A stretch of DNA of 64,000 nt from Mediterranea sp. An20 (GCF_002160055.1 NZ_NFJV01000001.1:124001-188000), one strand, 5' to 3'. Counted from the first letter of the stretch, positions 1 through 9,580 are shown. A program made the numbers and translations. The notes: generated by a model from the letters alone, not told the origin.

Positions 1-396
1 CACTCCCGGCGCCGGTTTGTTTTCGAGGTCGGGCACACCCGGATACTTCACCGGCACCTTCTCGCCCACTCCCGGCACAGGCGCCTGCGGCACCTTGAGT
101 TGTCCGGGCTTGATGGCCACAGGGGGCATGTCGGGCATCGTGCGGTCGAAAGTCACGGGTTTGGGCGGTTCGGGTCTGACGGGAGCCTGTTCGGGTGCAA
201 AGGCATCGTAAGCCTTCCAGGCTTCGCGCAGGAAAGTTTCAAACTCGGCATCCGCCTTGTTCTTGAAGTCTTCGAACTCCTGCTGCTGCTGTTGCGTGAA
301 CTTTTCGAATTCCTCCTCCACGCTCTGCGCATGCAGGGTCAGCGTCGGCACAGACAGCGCCAGGCAGCATGCAGCCGCGCTTATCAGTTTATTCAT
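1..396 (-). CDS. Exported protein of unknown function, C-terminus beyond window
   Basis: The reading frame starts with ATG at 396 on the minus strand and is still open at base 1, so only the first 132 residues are visible. Residues 1-24 form a signal peptide ending in LHAQ. Residues 26-62 are charged and glutamine-rich (a QQQQQ run at 35-39) and probably helical. From about residue 71 the chain becomes proline-rich with repeated KP, PVP and GVP pieces, suggesting an extended periplasmic linker. It starts 11 bases after the stop of the next gene upstream, so it is the last visible member of a three-gene operon of exported proteins. I do not recognise the family. Confidence 0.75.
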   Translation of the reverse strand, partial: MNKLISAAACCLALSVPTLTLHAQSVEEEFEKFTQQQQQEFEDFKNKADAEFETFLREAWKAYDAFAPEQAPVRPEPPKPVTFDRTMPDMPPVAIKPGQLKVPQAPVPGVGEKVPVKYPGVPDLENKPAPGV

Positions 397-407
397 AATC
401 GCAGTGT

Positions 408-1211
408 TTATTTTATCATCACCATATCATATTGTGCACAGCGCTGGCTGTTGGGGATGGCATATATCCATTTCAGTACATTGGCATAGGTCACTTCGCC
501 CGTAAAGGGGATGTTTTCCTTCGTGGCCACCCACATCATGTTGATTTTCTCACTGCCGCTGTTTCCCGCCTGCTTATCCAGCAGATACTGCACGCCGTAG
601 CTGAAGGGGAGTTTGTATTCCTTGCCCGCCTCCAAGACGCTGTTGCCTTCGTAGTCGTTGGGATAGAGCAGCGAGCCGCCGTTGCTGTCAAACCAAAAGA
701 ATTTCAGGTAAGAGTTGGTGCCGAACACCCGCAGCGTGCAGGTAAACTCTTCGCCCGCGTTGTAGACCGGTGCGAATCCCTTCACCTCCAGTGCGTATGC
801 CTTGTCGGCATCATCTTCTTTCTTCACTTCGGCATCGATGGTCACCACCTTGAAGAGGCTTCGGGTATCCACGTCCCACACCTCTTCCACTTTCTGCTTG
901 GTGACATTCACCATGCCTCCGATGGCCAACACGTTCATCTGCGAGTAGGCCTCTTCAAACTCGGTACCGTTCTCCTGGGTAATCTGCCCGAAGACGGACC
1001 ATACATTTTCCATCACCCCGGCACGCCGCAGCGCCTCTTTCTTGGCCTCCATCAGCGCACGTTCCTCCGCTTCCTTCAGGGTGACATTGTCGCTCACCTG
1101 CCAGCGCCCCTGCACGTTTTTCACCTTGACGGTCTTCTGTGCATACAGCGGCGCGGCAAGCGTCAGCGTCAACAGGAGAAACAGATACTTCACCAGACTG
1201 TTCCGTCTCAT
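408..1211 (-). CDS. Exported DUF4384-like protein
   Basis: The product has 267 residues and begins with a signal peptide (cleavage near PLYAQ, residue 25). Residues 28-140 form an alpha/beta region rich in alanine and glutamate with the segment EAEERALMEAKKEALRRAGV. The C-terminal part (about 145-262) resembles the DUF4384 envelope domain, with the pattern AGEEFTCTLRVF ... GSLLYPNDYEG ... LEAGKEYKLPF. It lies 23 bases downstream of the 229-residue gene and 11 bases upstream of the partial gene at the window edge, so the three are probably co-transcribed. A periplasmic or outer-membrane role is likely; no catalytic motif is visible. The DUF4384 assignment is from pattern memory. Confidence 0.7.
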   Translation of the reverse strand: MRRNSLVKYLFLLLTLTLAAPLYAQKTVKVKNVQGRWQVSDNVTLKEAEERALMEAKKEALRRAGVMENVWSVFGQITQENGTEFEEAYSQMNVLAIGGMVNVTKQKVEEVWDVDTRSLFKVVTIDAEVKKEDDADKAYALEVKGFAPVYNAGEEFTCTLRVFGTNSYLKFFWFDSNGGSLLYPNDYEGNSVLEAGKEYKLPFSYGVQYLLDKQAGNSGSEKINMMWVATKENIPFTGEVTYANVLKWIYAIPNSQRCAQYDMVMIK

Positions 1212-1234
1212 GCAGCCGTAGTTCTCCCGTGTGA

Positions 1235-1924
1235 TTAATAGCCCAGTTTATCCAGTTCCTTGGCCAGTTCTTCCGACTTGTCGGCCAGAGCCTTGCGTAT
1301 GGCCTTGATGGCCGTTTCGTTGGCCATTTGCGCCGTGCAGCCGATGGTCACCATCACTTCAACGTTCTTGTTGGGCAGCGTACGATACACCTCCACCAAG
1401 GGCACGGTACGTCCCAACGTCCCCGAGATGATGCTCTTGCTGGTGGCCACCATGCTCTTCAGGCTGGCCGCTTCTTCCTGTCCCATGTCGTCGTTGGCAG
1501 TCTTGTCTTCGATGAGCTGGGTGACTTTGGTCTGAATCTGTCCGGCGATGTCAATCTTGGCAGCATTCGTGGCCTGCACCAGCGCAGCCGACTGGTTGCC
1601 TCCGATGATTCTCGACGAAGCCACATACCAGTACGGATTGCCCTCCATGTCCAGTTCTGCCTGTTTTTCCCAGGCAGACTCCAGTTGCTTGTCGAGCGGC
1701 AGCTTGCCCACGGGCGTCTTGAAGCCTTCTTTCTTCAGGCGTTTGGCTTCCTTGCGGGCTTCTTTCAACGCTTTCTTCTTCAGGTCCTTATCCAACACTT
1801 TCTCGTGTTTGAGCAAATCCTTGCGGGCATCACCCGTAGCTTTCTGCTGGGCACTTACATTCCATGCAAACATCAGTGTAATAGCAGTCAATACACTGAC
1901 CAAAAATCCTTTACTCATATTCAT
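1235..1924 (-). CDS. Exported lysine-rich protein, function unknown
   Basis: This gene encodes 229 residues; a second ATG two codons in could also be the start. A signal peptide (1-25, ending NVSAQ) is followed by a highly basic helical stretch, about residues 33-67, with many KK and EA pairs that looks like a coiled coil. The rest (75-225) contains YWYVASSRIIGG and an alanine-rich helix AAKIDIAGQIQTKVTQLIEDK, reminiscent of LPP20-like envelope proteins, but I would not assign it firmly. It is the first gene of the three-gene exported-protein operon, with tandem TATATTTG boxes 60-75 bases upstream. Confidence 0.7.
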   Translation of the reverse strand: MNMSKGFLVSVLTAITLMFAWNVSAQQKATGDARKDLLKHEKVLDKDLKKKALKEARKEAKRLKKEGFKTPVGKLPLDKQLESAWEKQAELDMEGNPYWYVASSRIIGGNQSAALVQATNAAKIDIAGQIQTKVTQLIEDKTANDDMGQEEAASLKSMVATSKSIISGTLGRTVPLVEVYRTLPNKNVEVMVTIGCTAQMANETAIKAIRKALADKSEELAKELDKLGY

Positions 1925-1983
1925 TGTTTTTTTAAGGGTTAATACTCGTCATCAGGCAGATTTCCACCTGCACTATGTGTGGG

Positions 1984-2001
1984 CAAATATAAACAAATAT
2001 A
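1984..2001 (-). promoter_or_regulatory. Tandem -7 boxes for the exported-protein operon
   Basis: Two perfect Bacteroides -7 sequences (TATATTTG on the minus strand) lie at 1991-1984 and 2001-1994. No TTTG element is placed 19-21 bases upstream of either, so which one is used is unclear. Confidence 0.45.
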
Positions 2002-2103
2002 TCCAAATGCCATATACTTTTTTTTGCCATTTTTCACTTTTCGGGTACTATCCGGCAAATGAGGCGCTTATTGTTGCCAAAATAGCGACTAAAAAGCCCG
2101 GTT

Positions 2104-2169
2104 GCTTCCGCGCGCTCCGGAGCCGGCTCCGAAGCGCGTGCGGGCAGGCTGCTTATATAGATGAAAAAG
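2104..2169. repeat. 22-base tandem array, three units (array 1)
   Basis: Three consecutive 22-base units start at 2104, 2126 and 2148 with GCTTCCG, GCTCCGAAGCGCG and GCTGCTTAT. They belong to the dispersed palindromic unit found in 13 other gaps. The array sits in the 381-base gap between the divergent exported-protein operon and lrgA. Apart from this array and the promoter boxes I see nothing else in that gap. Confidence 0.6.
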
Positions 2170-2245
2170 AGGCGACAGCACTTGGCAAGAAATGCGTGAG
2201 AAAAATAAAATCCGCCGATCCGCAACAGGACATGCCAAGAATATG

Positions 2246-2253
2246 TACCTTTG
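2246..2253 (+). promoter_or_regulatory. -7 box upstream of lrgA
   Basis: TACCTTTG matches the Bacteroides -7 consensus TAnnTTTG, 52 bases upstream of the lrgA start codon. No clear -33 element is seen. Confidence 0.5.
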
Positions 2254-2305
2254 CGCCCGTTTTCAGAGATAACCGTATTATTCAGTTCGAAAAGTAAGAC
2301 ACGTT

Positions 2306-2647
2306 ATGATTCGTCAATGCACCATCCTCTTCGGATGCTTAGCTTTGGGTGAGCTGATTGTCTGGCTGACAGGCATCAAGCTGCCGTCGAGCATCATCGG
2401 CATGCTGCTGCTCACCTTGTTTCTCAAACTGGGTTGGATCAAGCTGCACTGGGTGCAGGGCATGTCCGACTTCTTAGTTGCCAACCTCGGTTTCTTCTTC
2501 GTGCCGCCCGGCGTGGCGCTGATGCTCTATTTTGATGTGATTGCCGCCGAATTCTGGCCCATCGTCACGGCTACGGTCGTCAGCACGCTGCTGGTGCTTA
2601 TCGTGACGGGCTGGGTACACCAGTTGGCACGGAAAATAAACCATTAA
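2306..2647 (+). CDS. lrgA: CidA/LrgA family membrane protein
   Basis: The 113-residue product is almost entirely hydrophobic with four predicted membrane helices. It carries the LrgA/CidA pattern GELIVWLTGIKLPSSIIGML ... ANLGFFFVPPGVALM. Members of this family are holin-like inner-membrane proteins that act with LrgB in control of murein hydrolase activity, overflow metabolism or small-acid transport; the substrate here cannot be told from sequence. The partner gene begins 19 bases downstream, so the two form an operon. Confidence 0.9.
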   Translation: MIRQCTILFGCLALGELIVWLTGIKLPSSIIGMLLLTLFLKLGWIKLHWVQGMSDFLVANLGFFFVPPGVALMLYFDVIAAEFWPIVTATVVSTLLVLIVTGWVHQLARKINH

Positions 2648-2666
2648 CTTTCCTGATTTACCCGAC

Positions 2667-3362
2667 ATGAATTTCTTAGAAAACGAATTCTTCCTGCTGG
2701 CGGTCACCTTCGGGGTGTTCCTGCTGGCCAAGATGTTGCAGAAAAAAACGGGGTTGATGCTGCTCAATCCCATATTGCTTGCCATTGCCGTGCTCATTAT
2801 CTTCCTGAAGGCGACAGGCGTCAGTTACGAAACTTACAGCGAAGGCGGACACCTCATCGAGTTCTGGCTGAAACCGGCGGTGGTGGCCTTGGGCGTGCCG
2901 CTCTACCTGCAACTGGAGACCATCAAGAAACAGCTGTTGCCCATCCTGCTGAGCCAACTGGCCGGCTGCATCGTGGGTGTGGTGTCGGTGGTGCTCATCG
3001 CCAAATGGATGGGCGCTTCGGACGAAATCATCTATTCGCTGGCACCCAAATCGGTCACCACTCCCATCGCCATGGAGGTGACACAATCGCTGGGAGGCAT
3101 CCCGTCGCTGACGGCAGCCGTAGTGGTATGCGTAGGTCTGCTGGGAGGCATCCTGGGTTTCAAGACGCTGAAGCTCACCCATGTGGGAAGCCCCATGGCG
3201 CAGGGCCTTTCGATGGGCACGGCGGCTCACGCCGTAGGCACGTCCACAGCCATGGACATCAGCCGCAAATACGGAGCCTTCGCCAGCTTAGGACTGACGC
3301 TGAACGGCATCTTCACCGCCTTGCTGACTCCCACGATACTGAGGTGGATGGGGTTGCTGTAA
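2667..3362 (+). CDS. lrgB: LrgB family protein
   Basis: The product has 231 residues and several membrane helices throughout. The signature APKSVTTPIAMEVTQSLGG and the C-terminal glycine-rich segment GTAAHAVGTSTAMD are characteristic of LrgB/CidB/PLGG1 proteins. It is the second gene of the lrgAB pair. Family members work together with LrgA as a membrane complex linked to export of metabolites such as glycolate or pyruvate-derived acids, or to autolysis control. It converges on the cdaA stop with only 9 bases between. Confidence 0.92.
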   Translation: MNFLENEFFLLAVTFGVFLLAKMLQKKTGLMLLNPILLAIAVLIIFLKATGVSYETYSEGGHLIEFWLKPAVVALGVPLYLQLETIKKQLLPILLSQLAGCIVGVVSVVLIAKWMGASDEIIYSLAPKSVTTPIAMEVTQSLGGIPSLTAAVVVCVGLLGGILGFKTLKLTHVGSPMAQGLSMGTAAHAVGTSTAMDISRKYGAFASLGLTLNGIFTALLTPTILRWMGLL

Positions 3363-3371
3363 GAGGGCGGT

Positions 3372-4133
3372 TCAGCCTTTGGTCAGCAGACTCTCCAACC
3401 CTTCGGCGTTCAGGCGCAGGTAGAACTGTCCCTTGTAGGCCACGGAGATGGCGCCCGTCTCTTCGGACACGATGACGGCATGAGCGTCGGACACCTGCGA
3501 GATGCCCAGTGCCGCGCGGTGGCGCAAACCCAGCTCCTTGGGGATGTCGAGGTTGTGCGACACGGGCAGGATACAGCCCGCCGCCTTGATGCGCTTCTTG
3601 CTGATGACCATGGCGCCGTCGTGCAGGGGACTGTTCTTGAAGAAGATATTCTCGATGAGCCGCTGGTTGATGTTGGCATCAATCACCTCGCCCGTGCGTA
3701 CCACGTCGTCCAGCGGCATGTCATGCTCGATGACGATGAGTGCTCCCACCTTCTGGCGACCCATGCTGACGCAAGCCATCACTATAGGCATGATGTCTTC
3801 GTGCGTCACATCTGCCTCCTTGTTGCCCGTAAAGAACCGGACAAAGCGTTTGATGTGCTGATGCGAACCCAGCGTCAGCAGGAAACGGCGTATCTCTTCC
3901 TGAAACAGGATGATGAGCGCCAGCACACCCACGCTGACTAATTTGTCGAAGATGGAACCCAACAGCTTCATCTCCAACACCTGCGACACCACTAACCAAA
4001 TCAGGATGAATACTAAGATGCCGACAAACACATTGAGGGAGCCGGAGGCTTTCATCAGCTTATACGTATAGTACAGCAGCAGCGCCACCAGCAGGATGTC
4101 TATGAAATCTTTGATACCAAATGCGAAAAACAC
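3372..4133 (-). CDS. cdaA: Diadenylate cyclase CdaA
   Basis: This is the membrane-anchored c-di-AMP synthase, which joins two ATP into cyclic di-AMP. Three N-terminal membrane helices (about residues 5-80) precede the DAC domain with the catalytic motifs DGAMVI and LRHRAALG. I chose the GTG at 4133, giving 253 residues beginning VFFAFGIKDFIDILL. The frame is open further upstream to an ATG at 4247, but that extension runs inside folP and adds non-membrane sequence foreign to the family. The gene starts 19 bases after the folP stop and is probably translated from the same transcript. Confidence 0.92.
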   Translation of the reverse strand: MFFAFGIKDFIDILLVALLLYYTYKLMKASGSLNVFVGILVFILIWLVVSQVLEMKLLGSIFDKLVSVGVLALIILFQEEIRRFLLTLGSHQHIKRFVRFFTGNKEADVTHEDIMPIVMACVSMGRQKVGALIVIEHDMPLDDVVRTGEVIDANINQRLIENIFFKNSPLHDGAMVISKKRIKAAGCILPVSHNLDIPKELGLRHRAALGISQVSDAHAVIVSEETGAISVAYKGQFYLRLNAEGLESLLTKG

Positions 4134-4152
4134 GGGTAGTAACGGTGAATGA

Positions 4153-5025
4153 TTAAGGGTTAATAATGTAAGATTCACGGGAGGACTGGGCCTGCATGGC
4201 TTGCACGAGACGGACCGCCTCGACTGCCTGACGCACATCGTGCACACGCAAGATGTGGGCTCCTTTGGTAAGGCAGAGCGTGTTGATGACCGTCGTCCCG
4301 TTCAGCGCATCGTCGGGGGTGATGCCCAGCAGGCGGGTTATCATCGACTTGCGCGAGACTCCCACCAGCAGAGGCAGACCGAAGATGCCGAACTCATCGA
4401 GGTGGGCCAGCAGCGCATAGTTGTCTTCCATCGTCTTGCCAAAGCCGAAACCGGGGTCGAGAATGATGTCCTTCGCGCCCAGGTCGCGCAGTTGCTGCAC
4501 CTTGCGGGCGAAGTAGAGAAAGACGTCGCGCAGCAGATGGTCGTAGTGCGGAGCCTGCTGCATGGTCTGCGGCGTGCCCTGCATGTGCATCAGGATATAG
4601 GGGACACCCAAAGCGGCTACGGTAGGAAACATCTCCGCATCCATCTCGCCGCCCGATATATCGTTGATGAGGGCCACGCCATATTCTTCCACACACTGCC
4701 GCGCCACTGATGCCCGGAAGGTATCGACCGACACCACCGCTTCGGGATGCACGCGCCGTATCACTTCCAGCCCGCGGCGCAGACGTGCCATTTCCTCTTC
4801 GGGCGAAACATCGGCAGCCCCCGGTCTCGACGAATAGCCGCCAATGTCGAGGATAGAAGCCCCCTCGGCCACGACCTGCTCCACGCGGCGGGCAAGGGCC
4901 ATCTCGGTCTGCGTGCGGCTGCCGGCATAGAACGAATCGGGCGTCACGTTGATAATGCCCATCACCTGAGGGCGGGACAAATCCATCAGACGGCCGTTTA
5001 CATGAATATATACTGATTCTGACAT
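4153..5025 (-). CDS. folP: Dihydropteroate synthase
   Basis: The enzyme condenses p-aminobenzoate with the pterin pyrophosphate in folate synthesis and is the sulfonamide target. The 290-residue product shows the family motifs in order: GIINVTPDSF near residue 23, DIGGYSSRPGA near 60, INDISGG near 120, DPGFGFGKT near 190, VGVSRKS near 220, and the C-terminal RVHDV near 258. The length is normal. It precedes cdaA, and folP-cdaA adjacency is common in Bacteroidetes. A TACATTTG box lies 50 bases upstream. Confidence 0.97.
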   Translation of the reverse strand: MSESVYIHVNGRLMDLSRPQVMGIINVTPDSFYAGSRTQTEMALARRVEQVVAEGASILDIGGYSSRPGAADVSPEEEMARLRRGLEVIRRVHPEAVVSVDTFRASVARQCVEEYGVALINDISGGEMDAEMFPTVAALGVPYILMHMQGTPQTMQQAPHYDHLLRDVFLYFARKVQQLRDLGAKDIILDPGFGFGKTMEDNYALLAHLDEFGIFGLPLLVGVSRKSMITRLLGITPDDALNGTTVINTLCLTKGAHILRVHDVRQAVEAVRLVQAMQAQSSRESYIINP

Positions 5026-5075
5026 AGATGTTGGATAGCTTTCGTTGTATTAAAACAGGTTTGACTTACCGCCTG

Positions 5076-5083
5076 CAAATGTA
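5076..5083 (-). promoter_or_regulatory. -7 box for folP-cdaA
   Basis: TACATTTG on the minus strand fits the Bacteroides -7 consensus, 50 bases before the folP ATG. No -33 element is obvious. Confidence 0.5.
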
Positions 5084-5136
5084 GAGAAAAAAGACATGCC
5101 ATGCACACGGCAGACAGACAAAAAAACATTTTTCCT

Positions 5137-5167
5137 TTTGCGGTCAGCACAGAAAGACATACCTTTG
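5137..5167 (+). promoter_or_regulatory. murF promoter
   Basis: TTTG at 5137-5140 and TACCTTTG at 5160-5167 are separated by 19 bases, a good match to the Bacteroides housekeeping promoter. Transcription would begin near 5174, well after the ATG of the longest open frame (5101), which supports the internal start chosen for murF. Confidence 0.65.
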
Positions 5168-5232
5168 CGGGGATTCGAAGACGGACTCTGCCCTCCCGAA
5201 CCAACCTTTCACTCCTAAAGACAAGTAAGAAT

Positions 5233-6537
<1,305 letters not shown>

Positions 6538-6568
6538 ACGGGGAAAGACCTACCACCGAACGCCGTTC

Positions 6569-6634
6569 CTGCAAATACCTTGGCAGCGCGGCTGTAATGC
6601 CTTGGCAGCACGGTCGCAAAGGCGTTGCAGCCGC
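6569..6634. repeat. 22-base tandem array, three units (array 2)
   Basis: Units begin at 6569, 6591 and 6613; the core CCTTGGCAGC occurs at 6578 and 6600 and a variant at 6622, exactly 22 bases apart. GCAGCGCGGCTG (6584-6595) pairs perfectly with CAGCCGCGCTGC (6628-6639), so the array can fold into a 12-pair stem. It lies between the convergent ends of murF and the VanZ-like gene. Confidence 0.7.
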
Positions 6635-6703
6635 GCTGCTGCATACCTGCCTGCTCCACCTGCCTCTTTCCTACCGATATAATGATGTATAACAGCCAGG
6701 AAA

Positions 6704-7111
6704 TCAGCCATTCCGGTTGTCCCTTGCCTGCATCTTCTTACGGACCCACTGCGCCACGCCCGATGCCAGCAAAGCCCCCAGCGAGTTGGCGGCAAAGTCC
6801 AGCCAGTCGCCCCCGCGGTAGGTGGTGCAGTACGCCTGCAGCAACTCAACCACCCCGCTAAACAGGATGGGGCAGATCAGGGCGCCCACCCAGGCATGCC
6901 ACAACGGCGTATGGTCGCGGCGGTGCGCCCGCAGGAACTCCAGCCACAACATGCCCGACATGCCGAAATACATGCACACGTGCACCACCTTGTCGATGTT
7001 GGGAATGCCGTCCAAATCGGTGCTGGGCGGACGGAAAAACGAAAGATAAACCACTGCCGCAATCACGAGCAGAGATACGGGATATTTCTTCAAAAAATAC
7101 AGCATAGTCAA
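6704..7111 (-). CDS. VanZ family membrane protein
   Basis: The product has 135 residues and four probable membrane helices. It resembles VanZ-like proteins, with PNIDKVVHVCMYFGMSGMLW in the second helix region and GGDWLDFAANSLGALL near the C-terminus. The family is named after the teicoplanin-resistance accessory gene, but most members, including small ones like this, have no established role. A second ATG two codons in is an alternative start. It is transcribed divergently from the NSS transporter, each with its own -7 box. Confidence 0.75.
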   Translation of the reverse strand: MTMLYFLKKYPVSLLVIAAVVYLSFFRPPSTDLDGIPNIDKVVHVCMYFGMSGMLWLEFLRAHRRDHTPLWHAWVGALICPILFSGVVELLQAYCTTYRGGDWLDFAANSLGALLASGVAQWVRKKMQARDNRNG

Positions 7112-7131
7112 AAACTTTACGATTTGCGCCC

Positions 7132-7139
7132 CAAAAGTA
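7132..7139 (-). promoter_or_regulatory. -7 box for the VanZ-like gene
   Basis: TACTTTTG on the minus strand, 20 bases upstream of the ATG, fits TAnnTTTG. It would give a very short leader. Confidence 0.4.
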
Positions 7140-7151
7140 CGGAACTTTTTC

Positions 7152-7159
7152 TACATTTG
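7152..7159 (+). promoter_or_regulatory. -7 box for the NSS transporter
   Basis: TACATTTG, 47 bases upstream of the ATG at 7207. It sits back to back with the VanZ-gene box in a 95-base divergent region. Confidence 0.5.
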
Positions 7160-7206
7160 CACAGAACAATTACTTTTAATAACATTTTGAAAGAAGCACC
7201 ACAAGT

Positions 7207-8571
7207 ATGACAACAAACAACAGAGCCAATTTCGGCAGCAAATTAGGAGTTATTCTCGCCTCTGCAGGGTCGGCAGTAGGCCTGGGAAACATCTGGCGAT
7301 TCCCCTACATGACAGGCGAACACGGCGGTGCCGCCTTTATCTTGGTCTATCTGGGCTGCGTACTGCTGTTCGGCGCACCTATCATGATGGCCGAATTCCT
7401 CATCGGACGACGCTCGCAGTCCAACACCGCCCGTGCCTACCAGAAGCTGGCCCCCGGCACCCCGTGGCGCTGGGTGGGACGCATGGGCGTGCTGGCAGGC
7501 TTCCTCATCCTGAGCTACTACTCGGTCGTGGCTGGATGGACACTGGAATACATCTGCGCAGCCGGACTGGGACACTTTGCCGACAAAGCCCCCGCCGATT
7601 TCGTGAACTTCTACAACAGCTTTGTCGGACACCCGTGGCTGCCGGTGGTGTGGGCGGCAGTCTTCCTGCTCATCACCCACCTCATCGTGGTCAAGGGCGT
7701 GGAGAAAGGCATTGAACGCTCCTCCAAGCTGATGATGCCCTTGCTCTTCATCCTGCTGCTCATCTTGGCCATCTGCTCCGTGTTGCTTCCCGGAGCGGGC
7801 CAGGGCATCGAATTCCTCCTGAAGCCCGACTTCAGCAAGGTGGACAGTAACGTACTGCTCAGTGCCATGGGACAGGCTTTCTTCTCGCTCAGTTTAGGCA
7901 TGGGGTGCCTCTGCACCTACGCCTCCTACTTCAAGCCCGATACCAACCTGCCCAAGACAGCGTTCAGCGTAGCAATTATCGATACCAGCGTGGCCATCCT
8001 GGCAGGCTTCATCATCTTCCCTGCCGCCTTTGCCGTGGGCATCCAGCCCGACCAAGGTCCCGGCCTGCTGTTCGTCACCCTGCCCAACGTCTTCCAGCAG
8101 GCCTTCGGAGGAGTGCCCTTCATAGCCGCCCTGCTGGCCGTGATGTTCTACATCCTGCTGGCCCTCGCCGCACTTACCTCCACCATCTCGCTGCACGAAG
8201 TAGTGACTGCCTACCTGCACGAAGAGTTCAACCTGACACGCAGCAAGGCGGCGCGGCTGGTGACGGGCGGCTGCCTCGTGCTGGGAATGCTCTGCTCGCT
8301 CTCCCTCGGCCTGGGCAAAGACTACACCCTGTTCGGCATGACCTTGTTCGACCTCTTCGACTTTGTGACGGCGAAGCTCATGCTGCCGCTGGGCGGATTA
8401 TTCATCGCCCTCTTCACCGGATGGTTCCTCAACAAGAAAATCGTGCGCGAAGAACTGACCAACCGAGGCACCCTGCACCTGCGCATCTACGGCCTCATCA
8501 TCTTCTTGCTGAAGTTTGTAGCGCCCATCGGCATTGCTTTCGTGTTCATCAACGAACTGAAGCTGCTGTGA
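7207..8571 (+). CDS. Neurotransmitter:sodium symporter family transporter
   Basis: This is a 454-residue inner-membrane symporter with about eleven hydrophobic helices. The N-terminal signature GSAVGLGNIWRFPYMTGEHG (residues 19-38) is that of the NSS/SNF family (LeuT fold), which couples sodium entry to uptake of an amino acid or related amine. The residues around the unwound helix 1 are present, so it is probably functional. The substrate cannot be predicted. It is a single-gene unit followed by a GC-rich hairpin. Confidence 0.92.
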   Translation: MTTNNRANFGSKLGVILASAGSAVGLGNIWRFPYMTGEHGGAAFILVYLGCVLLFGAPIMMAEFLIGRRSQSNTARAYQKLAPGTPWRWVGRMGVLAGFLILSYYSVVAGWTLEYICAAGLGHFADKAPADFVNFYNSFVGHPWLPVVWAAVFLLITHLIVVKGVEKGIERSSKLMMPLLFILLLILAICSVLLPGAGQGIEFLLKPDFSKVDSNVLLSAMGQAFFSLSLGMGCLCTYASYFKPDTNLPKTAFSVAIIDTSVAILAGFIIFPAAFAVGIQPDQGPGLLFVTLPNVFQQAFGGVPFIAALLAVMFYILLALAALTSTISLHEVVTAYLHEEFNLTRSKAARLVTGGCLVLGMLCSLSLGLGKDYTLFGMTLFDLFDFVTAKLMLPLGGLFIALFTGWFLNKKIVREELTNRGTLHLRIYGLIIFLLKFVAPIGIAFVFINELKLL

Positions 8572-8597
8572 ACCATCAAGCGACAGAGAAACAGAAA

Positions 8598-8641
8598 GGC
8601 CCGGAGCCATATCCCAAGGGCGGGCAAGGAAGCTCCGGGCC
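8598..8641 (+). terminator. Hairpin downstream of the NSS transporter
   Basis: GGCCCGGAGC (8598-8607) and GCTCCGGGCC (8632-8641) form a perfect 10-pair stem with a 24-base loop. No T run follows, so termination is only likely. Confidence 0.45.
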
Positions 8642-8679
8642 ATTATATGCCGCATCAAGACGTTTTCTCCCCCGAAAAT

Positions 8680-8710
8680 TTTGGCATACAACAAAAAAAC
8701 TGTATATTTG
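8680..8710 (+). promoter_or_regulatory. Promoter of the degenerate kinase gene
   Basis: TTTG at 8680-8683, a 19-base spacer and TATATTTG at 8703-8710 match the Bacteroides promoter well. The start codon follows 24 bases later. Confidence 0.65.
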
Positions 8711-8734
8711 TGACAAACTCTAAAATAGTGTGCC

Positions 8735-9580
8735 ATGAGACTAATAGCAGTAAGCAGCGCCACACAGACCGAATGGGGCTTAGTGGAAGACAACCAACTG
8801 ATACAAAACGCGTTTACAGACAGTCTGAACCCTTCATACCAAACCAGGCGGGAAATCAGCCGCTGCGTACGCCTGGGCCTGCCCGAAACTTTTTTCAGGA
8901 AGAAACTGCCATGCGTACACTTTTATGGGAAAGGCTGTCTGTCGCGCGAAAAGAGAAGCATCGTAGAAGCTTCGCTCGTGGCACAATTCAGAACGCCCGT
9001 CCAAGTAGAAAGCTACTTGCTGGGAGTTGCCCGCAGCCTGTTCCAGAGTAAAGCCGGTATAGCCTGCATCCTGGACATCGACTCCGAGTCGTGCCTCTAC
9101 AACGGCAGCCGCATTGTCACCAATGTGCATCCGGGAGGTTACATATTGGGCGACGAAGGCAGCGGCGCCGCATTAGGGCGTGTGTTTCTGTCGGACGTGC
9201 TGAAAGGACTGGCACCCTCGCACCTCATCAGCGACTTCTACGAGAAATTCCGTATCAATGCGGAGGGAGTGATGGAATCGGTCTACAATCATCCCTTCCC
9301 CAACCGTTTCCTGGCCACCATACCCTATTTCCTGGACGATTACATGAAAGAAGATTATGTCCTCAACCTCATCCGCGACAACCTGAGGAGCTTCTTCGTC
9401 CGCCACATCTGTCAATACGACTACCGGAACTATCCCGTCCGCTTCATAGGCACGCAGGCCTGCCACTACGCGGAATTCCTGCAAGAAACGGCCCGCGAGT
9501 TCGGCATAGAACCGGATACCATCGCAAAGACTCCGATGGAAGGGCTCGTCAATTTTCACTCGATCAACGATACCGATTAG
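8735..9580 (+). CDS. Degenerate BadF/BadG-type kinase paralogue (probable pseudokinase)
   Basis: The 281-residue protein aligns along its length with the intact kinase at 15429-16271: both share GDEGSGA, PFPNRFLA, and the C-terminal P-x-EGL pattern. Nucleotide-binding and catalytic elements are altered. The phosphate-1 loop, DSGSTKTDW in the paralogue, is VSSATQTEW here. The TDMLGAARG segment that should carry the catalytic Asp is SYLLGVARS. The phosphate-2 loop GTGSNSCLYDG is DIDSESCLYNG. The frame is full length with its own promoter, so it looks maintained rather than decayed. It may be a regulatory or sugar-binding subunit; phosphotransfer is doubtful. It lies 64 bases upstream of the NamZ-like gene. 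Confidence 0.8.
   Translation: MRLIAVSSATQTEWGLVEDNQLIQNAFTDSLNPSYQTRREISRCVRLGLPETFFRKKLPCVHFYGKGCLSREKRSIVEASLVAQFRTPVQVESYLLGVARSLFQSKAGIACILDIDSESCLYNGSRIVTNVHPGGYILGDEGSGAALGRVFLSDVLKGLAPSHLISDFYEKFRINAEGVMESVYNHPFPNRFLATIPYFLDDYMKEDYVLNLIRDNLRSFFVRHICQYDYRNYPVRFIGTQACHYAEFLQETAREFGIEPDTIAKTPMEGLVNFHSINDTD

Noticed and set aside
4134..4247. ATG-initiated longer start for cdaA
   Set aside because: The extension lies inside folP, is not membrane-like, and the GTG at 4133 gives the family's usual N-terminus directly before the first helix.
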